Of a stretch of 42,921 nucleotides of DNA, positions 40,612 to 42,921 are shown one piece after another. The position numbers were made by a program, and so were the translations under genes. The notes under the pieces were generated by a model, which worked only from the letters and a program-made list of their open reading frames with translations, was not told the origin of the DNA and searched no databases. How positions within the stretch are numbered: the first letter of the stretch is position 1; each line of letters opens with the position of its first letter. The stretch covers positions 1 through 42,921 of the forward strand of contig CADCIK010000021.1 in assembly GCA_902801415.1 (NCBI GenBank), in the 5' to 3' direction. The stretch comes from an uncultured Lachnospiraceae bacterium (GTDB lineage: Bacteria; Bacillota; Clostridia; Lachnospirales; Lachnospiraceae).

Positions 40612-40840
40612 GCGAAGCGACCTCTGGGGTAGTTTGTCGCTACCTCTTGCGAAGTGACCTCTGTTGCGAAGTGACCTCTGGGGTAGTTTGTCGACAGATG
40701 ATGGTGCGAAGTGACCTCTGGGGTAGTTTGTCGACAGATGATGATTATTCCACGCCCGGGAACAAACCACCCCAGAGGTCGTTTCTCCCAGAGGTCGTTT
40801 CTCCACACCTGGAACAAACTACCCCAGAGGTCGTTTTTCC
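40612..40840. repeat. Facing array D2: direct and inverted GACCTCTGGGG units
   Basis: The gap 40562-40937 has no gene. Direct units GCGAAGTGACCTCTGGGGTA occur at about 40612, 40670 and 40708, with a short one at 40653. Inverted units AACAAACYACCCCAGAGGTC end at about 40790 and 40832, with a truncated CCCAGAGGTCGTTTCTCC between. This is the same facing layout as arrays E and F and lies between divergent genes. Confidence 0.85.
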
Positions 40841-40937
40841 AATTGGTGGTACAAATATAATCAAATCATTGTATACTGACAGTAATCATGAATTTGAAAG
40901 AAATCTCTCATTAAGAGCGTTTTACAGGAGAAGAATA

Positions 40938-41501
40938 ATGGCAAATCTTAGCGAGATCAGAGAACAAAGCGCGAACGCAGCAGAGGCGGTCTGTGAAGCT
41001 GCGCATTTGAGGGCGGGTGATCTCTTTGTGGTCGGATGTTCCTCAAGCGAAGTGATCGGCGATAGTATTGGGACAAATTCAAGCCTTGAGGCCGCAGAGG
41101 CAGTCTTCGAAGGAATATATAGCACACTTCAAAAGAGAGGAATTTACCTGGCAGCACAGTGCTGCGAGCATCTCAACAGGGCACTCATCGTTGAAAGAGA
41201 AGCTTGTGAGTGTTTTGACCTGGAAGAAGTGAATGTGATCCCGCAGCCAAAGGCAGGCGGTTCCTTTGGAACAACAGCTTACAAACGGTTTGCAGATCCG
41301 GTAGCAGTTGAATCCCTGCTTCAAAAGGCATCTGCGGGCATGGATGTTGGATGCACCCTGATCGGAATGCATATTAAGCCGGTAGTTGTGCCGCTGCGGA
41401 TCCCCGTCAGAAGGATCGGTGAGGCAGTGCTTGTGTGCGCACGCAGGCGGCCCAAGTTTGTAGGCGGTGAGCGTGCGATTTATAGGGAAGATCTTTTGTG
41501 A
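40938..41501 (+). CDS. ywlG: YwlG/UPF0340 family protein
   Basis: Start set at ATG 40938 (MANLSEIREQSANAAEAV), 7 bp after AGGAG; the longer frame to 40647 only runs through repeat DNA. The 187-residue product fits the conserved bacterial UPF0340 family: LRAGDLFVVGCSSSEVIGDSIG (about 24-45), LAAQCCEHLNRALIVE (about 70-85) and a C-terminal GMDVGCTLIGMHIKPVVVPLR. It has no proven function in general. A TATACT -10 box lies at 40872-40877 with no good -35 box. Confidence 0.92.
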   Translation: MANLSEIREQSANAAEAVCEAAHLRAGDLFVVGCSSSEVIGDSIGTNSSLEAAEAVFEGIYSTLQKRGIYLAAQCCEHLNRALIVEREACECFDLEEVNVIPQPKAGGSFGTTAYKRFADPVAVESLLQKASAGMDVGCTLIGMHIKPVVVPLRIPVRRIGEAVLVCARRRPKFVGGERAIYREDLL

Positions 41502-41508
41502 CCTCTCG

Positions 41509-41645
41509 ACCTCTGAGGGGGCTCTGGACCTCTGGGGTAGTTTGTCGACACTTGTCCACAAACCACCCCAGAGGTCAATCAGCTCTCGACACTTGTCCAC
41601 AAACTACCCCAGAGGTCGATCAGCTCCCCCAGAGGTCAATCAGCT
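41509..41645. repeat. Family D palindromic repeats, copy 3
   Basis: GACCTCTGGGGTAGTTTGT pairs with ACAAACCACCCCAGAGGTC around GTCGACACTTGTCC, followed by another inverted unit and a partial one. It lies between convergent genes, so it could end both. The last AGCTGATTGACC part overlaps the stop codon of the serine hydrolase gene. Confidence 0.88.
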
Positions 41646-42632
41646 CAAAATCACAGGCAATATTCTCTGCTCTATGAATTCAACTCTGTCAAATATCCTT
41701 GGTTTGAACGTACCCGTGATTCCAACCGCTACATTATCCTCTTTTTTGACATAGATGATATTGCCGCTGTCGCCGATCGCCGCGTAGACTTCTCTGTCAT
41801 CAAAGGGTTTGTACCACAAGTATCCGTAATTCATGTTCCCGAACCTCTCACCGAGCTTAAGATGCGGCTTAGTCATATCTTTAAGGTATTCTTCGGAGAT
41901 GATCCTTCTGCCATTGAACACGCCCTCGTTGAGCACAAGCGTTCCGATCACCGCCATATCTCGCGCCGACATACACAACCCCCACCCGGCCGTAACTGTG
42001 CCCTGAGGATCTGTATACCACTCATATTTCCTCGGATTCTTGTTCATGAAGAAATCAAACTGATCTTCTTTGGAGCTGTCTCCATGCGGAACACGCTTGG
42101 GAAGTCCAAGCGGCTCGAACAGATTCTTGTTGGCAAAATCAATGCATTTCTCCCCTGTTGCCCTCTCAATAATGCCGATCAGAATCTGAATTCCAAGCGT
42201 TGCATATTTGAACTCACCGGTGATCCCCTTGCGTCCTCCAAGATAATCAAGCACCGCAAGCGTCCAGTCTTCGGAAGTGCACACCTTCTTCCAGGGTTCC
42301 GACTTCCCTTTATATGGAGCCGTCATCGTCAGCAGATGCCTGATCGTAACCTCGTAGATCGTTTTCTCTCCGCGCTTAACAGCGTAATCCGGAAAGAACT
42401 CCATCACTTTCTGGTCAACGCTCTTAATACATCCTTTGTCCAGCGCAATTCCTGCAAGCAAAGCTGCCACACCTTTGGTCACGGAATTAACATTCATCGC
42501 ATCCTCAGTTGTGAATCCATTCCAAAAGTCATCATAAACCGTTACGCCGTCTTTGATCGCATAGATCTGGCAGATGTTGCTTTCGTTTCCGGTGCTGTCA
42601 GAAATATATCTGTGCAGTTCTTCTTCATTCAC
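41640..42632 (-). CDS. Serine hydrolase, class C beta-lactamase/penicillin-binding family
   Basis: A 330-residue protein. The SxxK motif is SVTK (Ser50, Lys53) and the second motif is YAT (Tyr143) in place of the usual YxN. The third motif region reads AAIGDSGNIIYV, not the usual HxG or KTG. There is no signal peptide or lipobox, so it would be cytoplasmic or exported otherwise. Family members are esterases, peptidases or peptidoglycan enzymes; true beta-lactamase activity is not implied. AGGAGG lies 8-9 bp before the ATG. Its stop codon lies in a family D repeat. Confidence 0.88.
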   Translation of the reverse strand: MNEEELHRYISDSTGNESNICQIYAIKDGVTVYDDFWNGFTTEDAMNVNSVTKGVAALLAGIALDKGCIKSVDQKVMEFFPDYAVKRGEKTIYEVTIRHLLTMTAPYKGKSEPWKKVCTSEDWTLAVLDYLGGRKGITGEFKYATLGIQILIGIIERATGEKCIDFANKNLFEPLGLPKRVPHGDSSKEDQFDFFMNKNPRKYEWYTDPQGTVTAGWGLCMSARDMAVIGTLVLNEGVFNGRRIISEEYLKDMTKPHLKLGERFGNMNYGYLWYKPFDDREVYAAIGDSGNIIYVKKEDNVAVGITGTFKPRIFDRVEFIEQRILPVILS

Positions 42633-42720
42633 TTAAAAAGCCTCCTCTTAGGCAAGAATTGGACGTCCTAAGAAAAGGCTAAGGCAATTAAAAATTGATT
42701 TCAAGTATAATCTAGTGCTG

Positions 42721-42815
42721 AAGACCTCTGGGGGGTGCCAATGACCTCTGGGGTAGTTTGTCCCCACATGTCCACAAATCACCCCAGAGGTCGTTTGTTC
42801 AGAGGTCATTTGTTC
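42721..42815. repeat. Family D palindromic repeat, copy 4
   Basis: A partial GACCTCTGGGG, a full ATGACCTCTGGGGTAGTTTG unit, an inverted CAAATCACCCCAGAGGTCGT and a partial inverted unit. It lies about 90 bp upstream of the serine hydrolase start. Nothing else is seen up to the window edge. Confidence 0.85.
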
Positions 42816-42921
42816 AACTTGCCAAATCATGATTTATCGGAATCTTTTACAAATACGAATCTGTTGATCAGATTTCGACAAAAGACGTGATTTCCTGCTC
42901 TAAAAGACGGAATACGTTTGC

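Noticed and set aside
40647-40937. N-terminal extension of YwlG by about 97 codons
   Set aside because: The extra part is translated family D repeat, and the AGGAG site lies at 40926-40930 before the normal family start.

Overview
The window looks like chromosomal DNA of an anaerobic Gram-positive bacterium of class Clostridia (Lachnospiraceae or Anaerovoracaceae-like). The basis is a HadAIBC/FldAIBC-type oxygen-sensitive dehydratase locus, AGGAGG-type ribosome binding sites, YoaP-type acetyltransferase, YwlG, lipoproteins with Clostridia-like signal peptides and an intracellular GH51 arabinofuranosidase. There is no rRNA, transposase, integrase or phage structural gene. The genus cannot be told from sequence alone.

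Layout. 1-4.5 kb: a 2-hydroxyacyl-CoA dehydratase operon on the minus strand (CoA transferase, activator, dehydratase subunit cut by the window edge) with a divergent LysR regulator. 4.6-11 kb (minus): EamA-like transporter, GH51 arabinofuranosidase, cation-efflux transporter, Uup-like ABC-F ATPase, CPBP membrane protease. 11.2-14.1 kb (minus): a DUF2828 protein (TROVE-like helical part plus vWA domain, i.e. Ro60-like architecture) preceded by a noncoding tract with two tRNA-like RNAs, four 25-bp tandem repeats and a C-bulged stem-loop, then a small HTH gene and two mini-genes. 14.7-28.7 kb (minus): mostly single-gene units (HTH/zinc-ribbon regulator, asparaginase, membrane protein plus HTH pair, TipAS-type MerR regulator, lipoprotein, ThpR, second CPBP protease, AAA ATPase, MATE pump, ferredoxin-type aldo/keto reductase, VanZ-RDD fusion, S41-like lipoprotein, HD-family remnant). 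28.9-36.7 kb (plus): a TIR locus with TIR-TM-C-type-lectin (interrupted by an in-frame TGA), an unrecognised lipoprotein and TIR-TM-beta-propeller. 36.8-42.6 kb: YoaP-like acetyltransferase, small proteins, membrane-anchored GH13 amylase, YwlG and a serine hydrolase.

The most distinctive feature at window scale is the intergenic DNA. Nearly every gap is filled by one of several families of palindromic repeats, each confined to its own stretch: family A (about 62 bp hairpin just 3' of stop codons, 4.6-20.4 kb), family B (GGGGTCTGACCCC pairs just 5' of ribosome binding sites, 21.3-28.8 kb), family C (GGGTTACCC hairpins, often with a T tract as terminators), family D (GACCTCTGGGG, 11.1 and 40.6-42.8 kb), and three facing arrays in which about three direct units oppose about three inverted units (14.2-14.7, 30.7-31.1, 40.6-40.8 kb). 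Another family (H) lies inside a coding sequence.

The two best candidates for an undescribed system are (1) the DUF2828 locus with adjacent tRNA-like RNAs, which resembles the Ro60/Y RNA (Rsr/YrlA) arrangement but with a different protein family, and (2) the pair of membrane-anchored TIR proteins with predicted extracellular lectin and propeller sensors flanking an unknown lipoprotein.
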